Assembly: GCF_001592365.1 (NCBI RefSeq)
Contig: NZ_BCWU01000004.1
Coordinates: forward strand, 1-64,000
DNA: 64,000 bases
Source: Gordonia hydrophobica NBRC 16057
GTDB lineage: Bacteria > Actinomycetota > Actinomycetes > Mycobacteriales > Mycobacteriaceae
Reading direction: 5' to 3'
Part shown: piece after piece, positions 8,593 to 21,265 of the stretch
Layout: each line of letters starts with the position of its first letter
Numbering within the stretch: the stretch's first letter is position 1
Notes under the pieces: generated by a model
Told to the model about the DNA's origin: nothing
Databases searched by the model: none
What the model saw: only the letters and a program-made list of their open reading frames with translations
Translations under genes and position numbers: made by a program

Positions 8593-8622
8593 CGGGTACC
8601 TGTCCGTTCGGACAGGTACCCG
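8593..8622. promoter_or_regulatory. perfect dyad upstream of the mdo operon
   Basis: Two 13-base arms (CGGGTACCTGTCC and its complement) flank a GTTC loop. The core ACCTGTCC-GTTC recurs upstream of mftM. No T-run follows on either strand, so an operator is likelier than a terminator, although it could also end transcription from the upstream channel gene. Confidence 0.6.
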
Positions 8623-8659
8623 CCGGTTCTGCACCGAAGGGCGTGAACCGAGGGCGTGT

Positions 8660-9304
8660 TCAGCCTCGCTCGGCACGACGACCGGACAGAGGCAACAGCA
8701 CGGCCAGCGAGAGCCAACTCAACTGCGCCACGGCGGGATCCACCCAGAACGCCAACGGGATCGACAGCAGGAAGATCGCAGGCGTCAGCGCGTAGTCGAG
8801 CATCGCCGCGCGCAGCCGGGCGGCGTCGAGCGGTTGGCGCAACAGCCCCCGTGTGGCGGCGACGACGAACACCGCCGAATGCGCGAGCGCGGCCAGCGCG
8901 ACGTTGACGGCATAGACCGCGGTGGGCAGCGGCAGATCAGCACTCGCCGGATCGCTGATCCCCTGCGTGGTGAACGGAATCAACACGATGAGGGCCGTCG
9001 CCACCAGGCTGATCGCGGTGGTCGGACCGTCGAGCCCGGTCATCGCCCGCAGACAGCGCACGCTGACGCGCCAGAACAGCGCGATGACGGCGAAGCTGAG
9101 GAAGAAGCCGACCAACTGCCCGAGGACGTCCGAACTCAGCAACGCGTGCAGATCGCGCCACGCCTCGGGCGGCACCGAATCGACATTGGCGATCAGCAGA
9201 GTCGCCGCGAAGCCGTAGACGGCGTCGAAGTACGACACGCCTCGACCGAACTCCGGGGAGTCGGTCGGAGAGAAGTCGGTCCGCTCGCGGTCGTCGGAGA
9301 CCAT
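8660..9304 (-). CDS. TMEM175-family potassium channel-like membrane protein
   Basis: Membrane protein of 214 residues with about six hydrophobic segments. The first carries RGVSYFDAVYGFAATLLIAN, matching the R-x3-F-(S)-D-A-V pattern at the start of helix 1 in TMEM175 (DUF1211) proteins, whose bacterial members form tetrameric K+ leak channels. The canonical FSD is YFD here. It stands alone between murA and the mdo operon, on the same strand as both. Confidence 0.72.
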   Translation of the reverse strand: MVSDDRERTDFSPTDSPEFGRGVSYFDAVYGFAATLLIANVDSVPPEAWRDLHALLSSDVLGQLVGFFLSFAVIALFWRVSVRCLRAMTGLDGPTTAISLVATALIVLIPFTTQGISDPASADLPLPTAVYAVNVALAALAHSAVFVVAATRGLLRQPLDAARLRAAMLDYALTPAIFLLSIPLAFWVDPAVAQLSWLSLAVLLPLSGRRAERG

Positions 9305-9373
9305 GACGCGAGTTTAATATCGCAATTGTCCGACTGCAGTGGGGTCTCGAGAATCTGTACCCGGGTTCGACGA

Positions 9374-10645
9374 CTATGCGGACTCGGAGGTGTCGCCGAC
9401 TCGTTCGATGTGCCCGCCGAGCGCCGTCAGCTGCTGTTCGAAGTTCGGGTAGCCGCGGTCGATGTGTTCCACGTCGTGGACCTCGGTGACGCCGTCGGCC
9501 ACCAGACCCGCGAGCACCAGTCCGACGCCCGCGCGGATGTCCGACGACCAGACCGGAGCACTCGAGAGCGTCTCGACTCCACGGATCACCGCGTGATGTC
9601 CGTCGGTCCGGGCGTCGGCGCCGAGCCGGACCATCTCTTCGACGAACCGGAACCGCGCCTCGAAGACGTTCTCGGTGATCATCGACATGCCTTCCGAGAT
9701 GGTCGCTAGGCCGATCGCCATCGGCTGCATGTCCGTCGGATAACCGGGGTACGGCAGCGTCGCGGTGTTGACCGCGACCGGACGATCCTGCTGCACCACG
9801 CGGAATCCGTCGCCGAAGCGCTCGACGGTCGCACCTGCGTCTTCGAGCTTCTTCAGCACCAGTCGCAGGTGGTCGGGGTCGACGCCGCGGACGCGGATGT
9901 CGCCGCGGGTCATCGCCGCCGCGACGCCCCAGGTACCCGCGACGATCCGATCGCCGACCACGTGATGCCGGGTCGGAACGAGTGTGGAGACCCCGTCGAT
10001 GGTCAGGGTCGGCGAACCGACCCCGTCGATGCGAGCTCCCATCTCGATCAGCATCTCGCAGAGGTCGATGATCTCCGGTTCGCGCGCCGCGTTGTCGATA
10101 GTCGTGACGCCGTCGGCGAGGACTGCAGCCATCAGGATGTTCTCCGTGGCCCCGACCGACGGGAACTCCAGCGCCACGGCCGCGCCGGTCAGCTTCTCGG
10201 CCTCGGCGACCACACACCCGTGTTCGATGGCGCTCTGCGCACCCAGTGCGCGCAGACCCGCCTGATGCATGTCGAGGGGGCGAGAACCGATGGCGTCGCC
10301 GCCCGGCAGCGCGACCACAGCGCGATGTCGTCGAGCCATGAGCGGGCCGAGCACGCACACCGAGGCGCGGAACTGCTTCACCGCGTCGAAGTCGGCGTGG
10401 TACTCGGGTTCGTTCGGAACATCGATCGTCACGACGTCGCCGTCGATCTCGACCGTCGCGCCCAACCCGCGGAGGACGTCGGCCATCAGCGGAACGTCGG
10501 CGATCTGCGGCGCATTGGTCAACACGGTCCGCCCTTCGGCGAGCAGTGCGGCGGCCATCAATTTCAGAACGCTGTTCTTGGCGCCATCGACGAAGACCTC
10601 GCCGACCAGTCGCGCCCCACCCGTAACCAAGTAGCGATCACTCAC
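9374..10645 (-). CDS. murA: UDP-N-acetylglucosamine 1-carboxyvinyltransferase MurA
   Basis: First committed step of peptidoglycan synthesis, moving enolpyruvate from PEP to UDP-GlcNAc in the cytoplasm. It has the family signatures [18 protein letters not shown] and GYPTDMQPM. The PEP-binding position is Asp117 in [11 protein letters not shown], where E. coli has Cys115. M. tuberculosis MurA has the same Asp117, which makes it intrinsically fosfomycin resistant. I chose the GTG at 10643-10645 because AAGGTGAT lies at proper spacing; an ATG two codons upstream overlaps that site. Divergent from the adenosyltransferase gene with a 38-base gap. Confidence 0.93.
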   Translation of the reverse strand: MSDRYLVTGGARLVGEVFVDGAKNSVLKLMAAALLAEGRTVLTNAPQIADVPLMADVLRGLGATVEIDGDVVTIDVPNEPEYHADFDAVKQFRASVCVLGPLMARRHRAVVALPGGDAIGSRPLDMHQAGLRALGAQSAIEHGCVVAEAEKLTGAAVALEFPSVGATENILMAAVLADGVTTIDNAAREPEIIDLCEMLIEMGARIDGVGSPTLTIDGVSTLVPTRHHVVGDRIVAGTWGVAAAMTRGDIRVRGVDPDHLRLVLKKLEDAGATVERFGDGFRVVQQDRPVAVNTATLPYPGYPTDMQPMAIGLATISEGMSMITENVFEARFRFVEEMVRLGADARTDGHHAVIRGVETLSSAPVWSSDIRAGVGLVLAGLVADGVTEVHDVEHIDRGYPNFEQQLTALGGHIERVGDTSESA

Positions 10646-10683
10646 GCCCATCACCTTATCCGTGTCGAGTACGTTAGGCAGAT

Positions 10684-11289
10684 ATGGCAGTCCATATCAC
10701 TCGCGTCTACACCCGCACCGGCGACGACGGCAGCACGGGTCTCTCCGACTTCTCCCGCGTCCCCAAGACCGACTCTCGGGTCGTCGCCTACGCCGACTGC
10801 GACGAGGCTAACGCGGCCATTGGACTGGCGCTGACGCTCGGCGGCGACGTTCCGGCCGACATCGCTGTCGTCCTGACCACCGTGCAGAACGATCTCTTTG
10901 ACGCCGGCGCCGACCTGTCGACGCCGGTCGTCGAGGACCCGAAATACCCCCCGCTGCGGATTCAGTCCGACTACATCGACGCGCTCGAGGGGTGGTGCGA
11001 CGCGTTCGGCGAGGAGCTCACTCCGCTGGACTCGTTCATCCTGCCGGGCGGCACCGCGCTGTCCGCACTGCTCCACCAGGCTCGCACCGTCGTCCGACGA
11101 GCCGAGCGCAGTGCGTGGGCCGCGATCGCCGAGAACCCGGACAACACCGAGGTCCTGCCCGCCAAATATCTCAACCGGCTCTCGGACCTATTGTTCATCC
11201 TGTCGCGAGTCGCGAATGTCCGCGCGGGCGTCGGCGACGTGAAGTGGGTGCCGGGCGGCGACCGCACGCGCCCCGACAAGAACTGCTGA
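10684..11289 (+). CDS. PduO-type cob(I)alamin adenosyltransferase
   Basis: Protein of 201 residues. The N-terminal ATP-binding motif is [14 protein letters not shown], and the C-terminal motif [16 protein letters not shown] is diagnostic of PduO/MMAB adenosyltransferases. It converts corrinoid plus ATP to adenosylcobalamin for B12-dependent mutases. Divergent from murA, as in M. tuberculosis (Rv1314c/Rv1315). The start is ATG, six residues before the first motif. Confidence 0.92.
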   Translation: MAVHITRVYTRTGDDGSTGLSDFSRVPKTDSRVVAYADCDEANAAIGLALTLGGDVPADIAVVLTTVQNDLFDAGADLSTPVVEDPKYPPLRIQSDYIDALEGWCDAFGEELTPLDSFILPGGTALSALLHQARTVVRRAERSAWAAIAENPDNTEVLPAKYLNRLSDLLFILSRVANVRAGVGDVKWVPGGDRTRPDKNC

Positions 11290-11312
11290 CTTCCGACCGT
11301 CACGTGGTGCTA

Positions 11313-11377
11313 AGAACTGCTCGCTCAGCACCCTCCGGCGGCAATCTTCCGTCGGAAGCGCCTGAGCGCGCAGTTCT
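11313..11377. repeat. intergenic long stem-loop
   Basis: AGAACTGCTCGCTCAG pairs with CTGAGCGCGCAGTTCT (15 of 16 positions). The loop itself contains the small hairpin CTTCC-GTC-GGAAG. It lies 23 bases after the adenosyltransferase stop and could act as its terminator, though no T-run follows. It may also be a mobile palindromic repeat. Confidence 0.45.
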
Positions 11378-11409
11378 CAGCTGGGATCGGTCGGACGAGG
11401 CCTGGCCGA

Positions 11410-11458
11410 GGTCTCGATGAACTGCGTGCTCGCTCCGCTCGCAGGCAGCACTCGACCA
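11410..11458. repeat. GGTCTCGA...CTCGACC palindromic repeat
   Basis: Begins GGTCTCGAT, ends CACTCGACC and contains GCTCGCTCCGCTCGC. It resembles the GGTCTCGATACGCTCGCTGCGCTCGC-type intergenic repeats common in Gordonia, Rhodococcus and relatives (from memory). It lies in the gap between two convergent genes. Confidence 0.45.
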
Positions 11459-11491
11459 ACGTGGGGAAGACCATCACCGGGAATCAATGAT

Positions 11492-11938
11492 CTAGGCTGC
11501 GGGCCGCCTGCGCGCTCGACGCGGCTGCCGGGACTCGATCCACGACAGGAACGCGGTGTGGACCTCCGGGCTCATCCCGAGCTCGTACCGGGCCGCCTTG
11601 TCTGTCCGGCCGATGGCCAGCTCGACGATCGAGTCGCGCGGATCCATGATCTCCAGTTCCGTGCCGACCGGAGAGCGGCGGCCGACGATCTCGATGCGAC
11701 GCCGCGACATGCTGACGGTGGGACCGGGACGGAGCGAGCTCAACCGGTAGTAGGCCAGTGCTTCCTCGCCGTAGTGGACCGAACCGTGGCGCCAACCGTG
11801 GTCGGCCTCCGCGGGAAGTGACCGCAGCAGAACCGGTGTGCCCGCCCGGCGCACCTCGACGAGTCGGTACATGACGCCGGCAGAGATCAACAGCCCGGCG
11901 ATCACGACCGCGACGATCAACCACACCCACATCGCCAA
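11492..11938 (-). CDS. DUF2550 family membrane protein
   Basis: Small protein of about 148 residues: one N-terminal membrane helix (MWVWLIVAVVIAGLLISAG), then a soluble domain with HGWRHGSVHYGEEALAYYRLSSL and a basic tail ([11 protein letters not shown]). It matches the conserved DUF2550 protein always found after atpC in Mycobacteriales (Rv1312 in M. tuberculosis). The function is unknown. The start is uncertain: GAGGAGG is nine bases before a TTG and fifteen before the ATG that opens the helix. I give the TTG. Confidence 0.75.
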   Translation of the reverse strand: MAMWVWLIVAVVIAGLLISAGVMYRLVEVRRAGTPVLLRSLPAEADHGWRHGSVHYGEEALAYYRLSSLRPGPTVSMSRRRIEIVGRRSPVGTELEIMDPRDSIVELAIGRTDKAARYELGMSPEVHTAFLSWIESRQPRRARRRPAA

Positions 11939-12022
11939 TCCGATCAACCTCCTCACAAGCAGGTATACACCACCGAACCGAACCGGCCCCGGACACGGTC
12001 ACTCGAAAGTGACGAAGCCGAC

Positions 12023-12065
12023 GACGACGAGAGCCGCCCTGCTCAGCAGGACGGCTCTCGTCGTC
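12023..12065 (-). terminator. terminator of the atp operon
   Basis: Two 21-base arms (GACGACGAGAGCC... and complement) pair with one wobble around a one-base centre, just after the atpC stop. On the minus strand the stem is followed by only a loosely T-containing stretch. Confidence 0.65.
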
Positions 12066-12104
12066 TTCATCAGATCTCTGCGCCGATCACTCGCAGTGCC
12101 TGCG

Positions 12105-12482
12105 TCAGCTCACCGCTTCGACGGCGCGGACGCGGGACTTCGCTTGCAGGTATGCCGCGCTGCCGGGTTCGGCCGAGGAGAGGATCTCGCGCTCAGCGGC
12201 GACATCGATCTCCGAGACGAACTGTGCGGATTCTGCGAGCACCGTGATCGACTCACCGGTAACGGACAGGAATCCACCCTGCACCGCGAACGCCGTCTGC
12301 TTGCCGGACGCCTCCGTCATCTTCACGCAGCCGCCGGGAGCGAGCTCGGCAAGCATCGGAGCGTGGCTCGCGAGGATGCCGAGTTCACCCACCGTCGTCT
12401 GGGCGACGAGGAAGGTCGCGTCTCCGGAGTACAGCTCCGCGTCGGGCGAGACGACCTCGAGTCGGAAAGTCTTGTCAGCCAT
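12105..12482 (-). CDS. atpC: ATP synthase epsilon subunit
   Basis: F1 epsilon, 125 residues, with the N-terminal beta-sandwich (FRLEVVSPDAELYSGDA; GELGILASHAPMLAEL) complete. The C-terminal helical hairpin is reduced to about 40 residues, as in other Actinobacteria. It couples rotor movement and modulates ATP hydrolysis. Last gene of the operon, nine bases after atpD. Confidence 0.95.
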   Translation of the reverse strand: MADKTFRLEVVSPDAELYSGDATFLVAQTTVGELGILASHAPMLAELAPGGCVKMTEASGKQTAFAVQGGFLSVTGESITVLAESAQFVSEIDVAAEREILSSAEPGSAAYLQAKSRVRAVEAVS

Positions 12483-12491
12483 GCGCAGCGA

Positions 12492-13943
<1,452 letters not shown>

Positions 13944-13979
13944 TTACTTCACTTTCCTTCAGGTGTTCTTGAGTCGCGA

Positions 13980-14939
13980 TCAGTTCGCCAGCGCCTCGAC
14001 GCCGCCGACGATCTCGCTGATTTCCTGGGTGATCTGCGCCTGACGGGCCGCGTTGGCCTGTCGAGACAGCGTGCGTTCGAGCTCGGTGGCGTTGTCGGTG
14101 GCCGCCTTCATGGCGGTACGACGTGCCGCATGCTCCGATGCCGACGACTCCAACAGCGCAGCGAAGATGCGCGAGGCGACGTACTTGGGCAGCAGGGCGT
14201 CGAGCAGCTCCTTGGCCTCCGGCTCGAACTCGACCTCGGCAGCGACTTCCGCCGACGTCGAATCCTCGAGGATGTTGTCCCCCATGTTCAGCTGCTCGAC
14301 CTCGAACTCGATGTCGATCGGCGCCATGCGGCGGACCACCGGCTTCTGCGTCAGCATCGACACGAAGCGGGTGTAGACGACGTGAAGTTCGTCGACCCCT
14401 TCGATCTCGCCTGCCTCATCGCCGGGAAGGGCCACGCGCTCGCCCGAACCGGCGAGGAACGACTCCACCAGGTGGTGGACGGCCTCCGCGCTGTCGGAGA
14501 AGGTCGGCTGCTGTGAGAAGCCCGACCAGCTCGCTGCGACCGGACGCTCGCGGAAGGTGTAGTAACCGAAGCCCTTGCGGCCCATCACGTACACCACCGG
14601 CTCCTTGCCCTCGCTGCGCAGCAGCGAAAGCAGTTCCTCGGTCTCCTTGAGGACGTTCGAGTTGTAGCCACCGCACTGGCCGCTGTCGCTCGTGACGACC
14701 AGGACCGCGGCGCGACGACGGTTCTCGCGCTCGACCAGCAGGGGGCTGTCGAGCGACGTCGAGGCTCCCGCCAACGTCGTGACGACCCGGGTGATCTCCT
14801 TGGCGTAGGGGCGGGCCGCGGCCACACGTCCCTGTGCCTTAGTGATCCGCGAGGTCGCGATCAGCTCTTGCGCCTTCGTGATCTTCTTCGTCGACTGAAT
14901 CGACTTGATCCGTGAGCGCAGCTCCCGAATGGTTGCCAT
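13980..14939 (-). CDS. atpG: ATP synthase gamma subunit
   Basis: Central stalk subunit, 319 residues. It opens [28 protein letters not shown] and ends with the helical [25 protein letters not shown]. It is longer than the E. coli protein (287), with extra acidic sequence around [16 protein letters not shown], in keeping with actinobacterial gamma subunits that carry insertions. One base separates it from the atpA stop. Confidence 0.95.
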   Translation of the reverse strand: MATIRELRSRIKSIQSTKKITKAQELIATSRITKAQGRVAAARPYAKEITRVVTTLAGASTSLDSPLLVERENRRRAAVLVVTSDSGQCGGYNSNVLKETEELLSLLRSEGKEPVVYVMGRKGFGYYTFRERPVAASWSGFSQQPTFSDSAEAVHHLVESFLAGSGERVALPGDEAGEIEGVDELHVVYTRFVSMLTQKPVVRRMAPIDIEFEVEQLNMGDNILEDSTSAEVAAEVEFEPEAKELLDALLPKYVASRIFAALLESSASEHAARRTAMKAATDNATELERTLSRQANAARQAQITQEISEIVGGVEALAN

Positions 14940-14940
14940 G

Positions 14941-16575
<1,635 letters not shown>

Positions 16576-16672
16576 GTTCCTGCTCTTCCTGGCTTTCTGG
16601 TTCTTCGGTCTGTGGGAATCACTCCGGCCGTCCGGCGGCCAGATACTTCTGTACTGCTGAGGAGGGTGGTGG

Positions 16673-17491
16673 CTACCGCAGGCCGCGACGCAGGGTCGCG
16701 ATCTTGCCCGAAACGCTTCCGTCGATGCGCTCGTCGCCGACACGGACCACAACGCCGCCGAGGAGTTCGGGGTCGATGTCGACGTGCAGGGTGACGGGTG
16801 CCGCGTAGATCTCGGCGAGCTGGGCGGCGAGTTTGCCGCGCTGGTCGCTGGACAGTTCGCCCGCGCTGGTCACGTAGGCGACCTTGCGGCCGTTGCTGGC
16901 CGCAGCCAGCTGCGAGAGGTCGTCGATCGCGTCGCCGGGGAGCTCATCGGTAGTCGCGACCGCGTTCACGGCCAGACGCTCAGTGATGGGATCCACCTTG
17001 CCGTCGATCAGCGTACGCAGGAGCGCGGAGCGATCGGCGATGGGGCGGGTGCGGTCCGACAGTGCCTGCTCCAGTGCGGTGTCGCCCTTGATGACGCGGG
17101 CGAGACGGAACAGTTCGTCTTCGACGGTGTCTGCCTTGTCTCCGGCCTTGGCCGCCTGCAGCAGGGCTTCGCGGCCCAGCTGACGAAGACCACCGACCAG
17201 CTCGACGTCGCTCGACCACGACCGTGCGGCCGTCGACGAGACCACCGAGCGGGTGGCGTCAGAGACCTTGCCCTGCAGCACCTTGTCGGCGAAGGCGGCG
17301 CGATGATCGGCTGAGGTCGCCGAGTCGGCCAGCGTGATGCGCAACGTGCGATCTGCGCTGACCGTGTCGGCCACGGCCAGCAGTTCGGTGCCGACGGTCA
17401 CCGCATCAGTCTGTGCGGCGGCTCCACGAAGGACGGTTTCCAGCTCGACGCGGGCCCCGTCGAGGGCTTCACGGCTTGACGCTGCGTACAT
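16673..17491 (-). CDS. atpH: ATP synthase delta subunit, long form
   Basis: Delta subunit of 272 residues against about 177 in E. coli. The C-terminal half has the normal delta end ([30 protein letters not shown]). The extra N-terminal part corresponds to the duplicated/inserted region that in mycobacteria lies inside the b-delta fusion. Here there is no b-type membrane helix and b is a separate gene, so this is the unfused form. GGAAG lies before the ATG. A 137-base gap separates it from atpF, unusually long for this operon; I see no gene in it. Confidence 0.9.
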   Translation of the reverse strand: MYAASSREALDGARVELETVLRGAAAQTDAVTVGTELLAVADTVSADRTLRITLADSATSADHRAAFADKVLQGKVSDATRSVVSSTAARSWSSDVELVGGLRQLGREALLQAAKAGDKADTVEDELFRLARVIKGDTALEQALSDRTRPIADRSALLRTLIDGKVDPITERLAVNAVATTDELPGDAIDDLSQLAAASNGRKVAYVTSAGELSSDQRGKLAAQLAEIYAAPVTLHVDIDPELLGGVVVRVGDERIDGSVSGKIATLRRGLR

Positions 17492-17628
17492 CTAGCTAAC
17501 TTCCTTGTCGTGGCGAGATCAGCTGTGTGCGCTCGCCTGAGTGTCGGCCGGCCTCGGATGTGGCGGAGCGAGGGACAAGAGAGATTCCTGCCCCTACGCT
17601 GATCCGCACCATCCTCGCGTCCATCGGG

Positions 17629-18183
17629 TTACTTGGCGGTCTCGTTCGACACGCCGTCGAGCTCTGCGAGGAACCGATCGACGGTTCCGGCCTGCTTGAC
17701 GTCGTCCGACAGGGACGCACCGACCAGCTTCTCAGCCAGGTCGACCGACAGCTTGCCGAGATCGCCGCGCAACGCGGAGACGACCTGCTGACGCTGGGCG
17801 TCGAGCTGGGCGTTGCCGTTGGCGATGATCCGGTCGCTCTCGGAGGTGGCCTGCGCCTTCATGTCCGAGACGATCTGCGCACCCTGGGTGCGGGCCTCGT
17901 CGCGGATGGCTGCTGCTTCCTCACGTGCGCCGGCCAGCTGCTCGCGGTACGCGGCCAGCTGCTGTGCCGCCTCGGCCTGTGCGGCCTCGGCTCGGGCGAT
18001 GCCACCCTCGATCGTGTCGCGACGCTCGTCGAGCACCTTGCGGTACATCGGGATGACGAACTTCCAGAAGACGAAGAGGACGACGCCGAAGGAGACCAGC
18101 GACCAGGTGATGTCGTACCACTCGGGGATGAGCGGGTTCTTGTCCTCGGCCTCTGCGGCCAGGATCAGACTGGTGTTGATCAT
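17629..18183 (-). CDS. atpF: ATP synthase b subunit
   Basis: Peripheral stalk subunit, 184 residues. One membrane helix near residues 22-45 ([20 protein letters not shown]) is followed by a long Ala/Glu/Arg-rich helix for dimerisation and a C-terminal delta-binding end. Only one b gene is present, so a homodimer is expected, unlike the mycobacterial b/b-delta pair. Start ATG, fourteen bases after the atpE stop. Confidence 0.94.
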   Translation of the reverse strand: MINTSLILAAEAEDKNPLIPEWYDITWSLVSFGVVLFVFWKFVIPMYRKVLDERRDTIEGGIARAEAAQAEAAQQLAAYREQLAGAREEAAAIRDEARTQGAQIVSDMKAQATSESDRIIANGNAQLDAQRQQVVSALRGDLGKLSVDLAEKLVGASLSDDVKQAGTVDRFLAELDGVSNETAK

Positions 18184-18197
18184 GTCGTGGTCTCTTA

Positions 18198-18491
<294 letters not shown>

Positions 18492-18560
18492 TCAGTATCA
18501 GTCGGTCCGAGCGTGGTGCCCGAGCCGGAAACTTCTGTTCAGTTGGTGCGATGCGCCGCG

Positions 18561-19400
18561 TCAGTGCGAATCAGCGTGCAGCGACTGCTCGATGTAGACC
18601 GCGGTCAGCAGGGCGAAGATGTATGCCTGCAGCGCGATGACCAGCAGTTCAAAGAAGGTGAAGCCGACCGCGGCGAACAGCGAACCAACACCGGCGAGGG
18701 TCCAGATGCCGCTCTGATCGATGATGAAGTACTGAGTGGCCGCGAAGAACAGTGCGAGCATGATGTGGCCGGAGAGCATGTTGGCCATGAGTCGGACCGT
18801 CAGTGTGAACGGCCGGAGAATGAAGGTCGAGACGAACTCGATCGGCACCAGCAGGAAGTGCACCGGCAGCGGGACGCCCGGAAGAACGATCGACGAGCGA
18901 ATGAATCCGAAGAAGCCGAACTTGGCGATGCCGACCCAGCAGTAGGTGATGTAGGCGACCAGTGCCATCACGAGCGGGAAGCCGACGCGGGCGTTGGTGG
19001 AGATGTTCAGGAACGGAACGATCGAGGTGAGGTTCAGCATGATCGTCGCGAAGAAGATCGAGGCGATCAGCGGCAGGAACTTGCGGCCGGCCTCTTTTCC
19101 GAGGATCTCCTCGGAGATGTTGATGCGCACCCAGTCGATGAAGCTCTCACCGATGTTCTGCAACTTGCCGGGGACGACCTTCGGGTTGCGCAATGCGAGC
19201 GCAAAGAACGCCGCGACGAGCACCGCCACGACGACTCGGATCAGCATGAGCCGGTCCATACCCCACCAGGTGCCCTCCCCGAACAGCATCTCCGGGTAAA
19301 AGTCCTTCAGGGACGGTGCGTGGAACTCGGCTGCGAGGGTGGCGCTCAGCGTTCTCTCCCGTTCTCGGTCCCGCCCAGCCTCTCGGCTTGCGGATTCCAT
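18561..19400 (-). CDS. atpB: ATP synthase a subunit
   Basis: Membrane stator subunit of about 279 residues with five to six helices. The essential Arg is in RPFTLTVRLMANMLSGH, followed by the C-terminal helix ELLVIALQAYIFALLTAVYIEQS. It forms the proton half-channels against the c ring. The start is uncertain: the ATG used has a weak ribosome site, and the first 20 residues (charged, ESASREAGRDRERER) may be untranslated; mature-looking sequence begins near LSATLAAEFHAP. Confidence 0.9.
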   Translation of the reverse strand: MESASREAGRDRERERTLSATLAAEFHAPSLKDFYPEMLFGEGTWWGMDRLMLIRVVVAVLVAAFFALALRNPKVVPGKLQNIGESFIDWVRINISEEILGKEAGRKFLPLIASIFFATIMLNLTSIVPFLNISTNARVGFPLVMALVAYITYCWVGIAKFGFFGFIRSSIVLPGVPLPVHFLLVPIEFVSTFILRPFTLTVRLMANMLSGHIMLALFFAATQYFIIDQSGIWTLAGVGSLFAAVGFTFFELLVIALQAYIFALLTAVYIEQSLHADSH

Positions 19401-19589
19401 CGGTCATTCCGCGAGGTGCGTGACCACAGTTGAACTGCATGTCGTCGCATCGACCCGCGGGAGCAGACTAGCAAGTAAGGAGGGCCTCCGACTAATCAGG
19501 GCCGGTAAGTTTCCTGATGATTCACAGTCTGCCTCGTCTACTATCGCATGTAGTAGCAGGTCAGGAGACCCTGCGTGATCCTACTCACA

Positions 19590-20078
19590 TCAGTCGAGAT
19601 CGTTCGACTCTGGCGCAACGTACACCTGGCGGGTGGTCAGGACACCCCAGAGTTCGCTGCCGAGAACAGCCACGATGGCACCGACCAGCATGCTGACCAG
19701 CGCACCCTTGTGATAGAAGGTCATGTCTTTGAGGATCGCCGTCACCGCGATCACGATGATCACCTTGACCAGATATCCACCCATCAGCGCGCCCATCACG
19801 ACGGTCGGCGGCGCCTTCGCGGTCAACAGGATGGTGATGACGGTGATCAGGATGAAGCCGCCACCGATCGCAGCACCGACCAGAACTCCCCAGAGGCCGG
19901 GCACTCCCTTCCACGGCCACCAGATCAGGAGCCCCGCGACGAGAAGGATCCCCAGGCCGTAGACGCCGTATCGCAGGCCGGCGCGCAGCGGAGCCGCTGG
20001 ATCAGTCGCTTCGTCGAGCGCTGCGGCGTCGATCTCGTCGGCGGCCGGATTCACTTCGTTCTCGTCATAGGTCGACAC
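19590..20078 (-). CDS. AtpI-like membrane protein
   Basis: Protein of 162 residues. An acidic cytoplasmic N-terminus of about 30 residues is followed by four membrane helices, with KAPPTVVMGALMGGYLVKVIIV in the third. It occupies the place of Rv1303, upstream of atpB, and is called ATP synthase I-like by position and topology; AtpI proteins assist c-ring assembly or cation supply. The 189 bases between it and atpB contain a small dyad CTACTA-N7-TAGTAG (19538-19556) and no gene. Confidence 0.75.
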   Translation of the reverse strand: MSTYDENEVNPAADEIDAAALDEATDPAAPLRAGLRYGVYGLGILLVAGLLIWWPWKGVPGLWGVLVGAAIGGGFILITVITILLTAKAPPTVVMGALMGGYLVKVIIVIAVTAILKDMTFYHKGALVSMLVGAIVAVLGSELWGVLTTRQVYVAPESNDLD

Positions 20079-20105
20079 GAGATATCAGGTTAGCGAGCGA
20101 GGCCG

Positions 20106-21263
20106 CTATCGGGCCAACCGACGACGGATCCGCGGAGCGAAGGTCGCGACCAGGGCGATCAGCAGGCCGACGCCGAAGATCGGCATCACGACGCGCATCG
20201 GGACCAGGGTGCCGAGTGCCACCGAGAACGCCAACACCCCCACCCACAGATAGATGAGCAGCGCCACGCGGCGCTGCGAGTGGCCGAGTTCGAGCAGCCG
20301 GTGGTGCAGGTGCATCTTGTCCGGGGTGTAGAAGCCCACTCCCGCGCGCGTGCGGCGAATGACGGCCATGATCATGTCCAGCATCGGAATGAACATCACG
20401 GCGGCGACCAGGATCAGCGGTGAGAGCAGGGTGAACATGTCGGCCGGACCGTACGCACTGCGAGCCACGCGCCCGGAGGCGCTGGTCGACGCGGCGGCCA
20501 GCATGAGTCCGATGAGCATGGCGCCGGAATCGCCCATGAAGATGCGGGCAGGCGAGAAGTTGTGCGGCAGGAATCCCGCGCAGGCGCCCGCCAACGCCGC
20601 GGTGATCAATGCGGGCGGGTAATAGCTGACGTCGCCGCCCTGATCGTGCAGGAGTCCCAGCGAGAACAGGCAGATCGCTACGGCGGCGATCAATCCCAGC
20701 CCTGCGGCCAGTCCGTCGAGGCCGTCGACGAAGTTGATCGCGTTGATCGTGGTGACGGTGATCGCCACCGTGAGCAGGCCCGCCTGCAGCGGATCGAGCA
20801 CCACGGTGCCGATGTCCGCGAAGGGGACGTACAGCAGGTACCAACTGACGCCCATGATCACCAGCACGCCGGCCGCAGTCAGTTGCCCGACGAACTTAGT
20901 GAGTGCGTCCAGCCCCCACCGATCGTCGATGATCCCGACGAGGACGATCACGAGTCCCGCCGTGATCACGGCGAGCATGTCGTGCGTGTACGAGAACCCG
21001 CGGTTCAACGCGGGCAGTTGAGCCGCGAGTCCGATGGCGCAGACGAAGCCGAAATACATCCCGACGCCGCCGAGTCGGGGCGTCGGGATCACGTGCACGT
21101 CGCGCTGTCGGGGCACGGCGACCGCGCCCAGCCGGACCGCACTGATCCGCACCAGTGCGGTGATGAAGTACGTGATTCCTGCGGCAGTCAGCCCTACCAG
21201 CGCCAACTCGCGCAGCGGTACGCCGGCTCCGCCGCTGGTGGACTCCAGCGCGTACCCCAGCAC
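20106..21263 (-). CDS. wecA: decaprenyl/undecaprenyl-phosphate GlcNAc-1-phosphate transferase
   Basis: Polytopic MraY/WecA-family transferase, 385 residues and about eleven helices. Signatures are PRLGGVGMYFGF, VGIIDDRWGLDALTKF (catalytic Asp pair), NAINFVDGLDGLAAG and the C-terminal HLHHRLLELGHSQRR. In mycobacteria WecA (Rfe, Rv1302) puts GlcNAc-1-P on the polyprenyl carrier to start the arabinogalactan linker. GTG start with GAGAGG upstream, directly after the SHMT-like gene. Confidence 0.92.
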   Translation of the reverse strand: MLGYALESTSGGAGVPLRELALVGLTAAGITYFITALVRISAVRLGAVAVPRQRDVHVIPTPRLGGVGMYFGFVCAIGLAAQLPALNRGFSYTHDMLAVITAGLVIVLVGIIDDRWGLDALTKFVGQLTAAGVLVIMGVSWYLLYVPFADIGTVVLDPLQAGLLTVAITVTTINAINFVDGLDGLAAGLGLIAAVAICLFSLGLLHDQGGDVSYYPPALITAALAGACAGFLPHNFSPARIFMGDSGAMLIGLMLAAASTSASGRVARSAYGPADMFTLLSPLILVAAVMFIPMLDMIMAVIRRTRAGVGFYTPDKMHLHHRLLELGHSQRRVALLIYLWVGVLAFSVALGTLVPMRVVMPIFGVGLLIALVATFAPRIRRRLAR

Positions 21264-21265
21264 CG

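Noticed and set aside
8593..8622. The mdo dyad as an intrinsic terminator of the TMEM175 gene
   Set aside because: No T-run on either strand and a matching copy upstream of mftM; kept as an operator candidate.
16673..18183. A broken b-delta fusion gene, as in mycobacteria
   Set aside because: The delta frame begins cleanly with its own ribosome site and the gap contains no membrane-helix sequence in any frame, so I do not call a frameshift.
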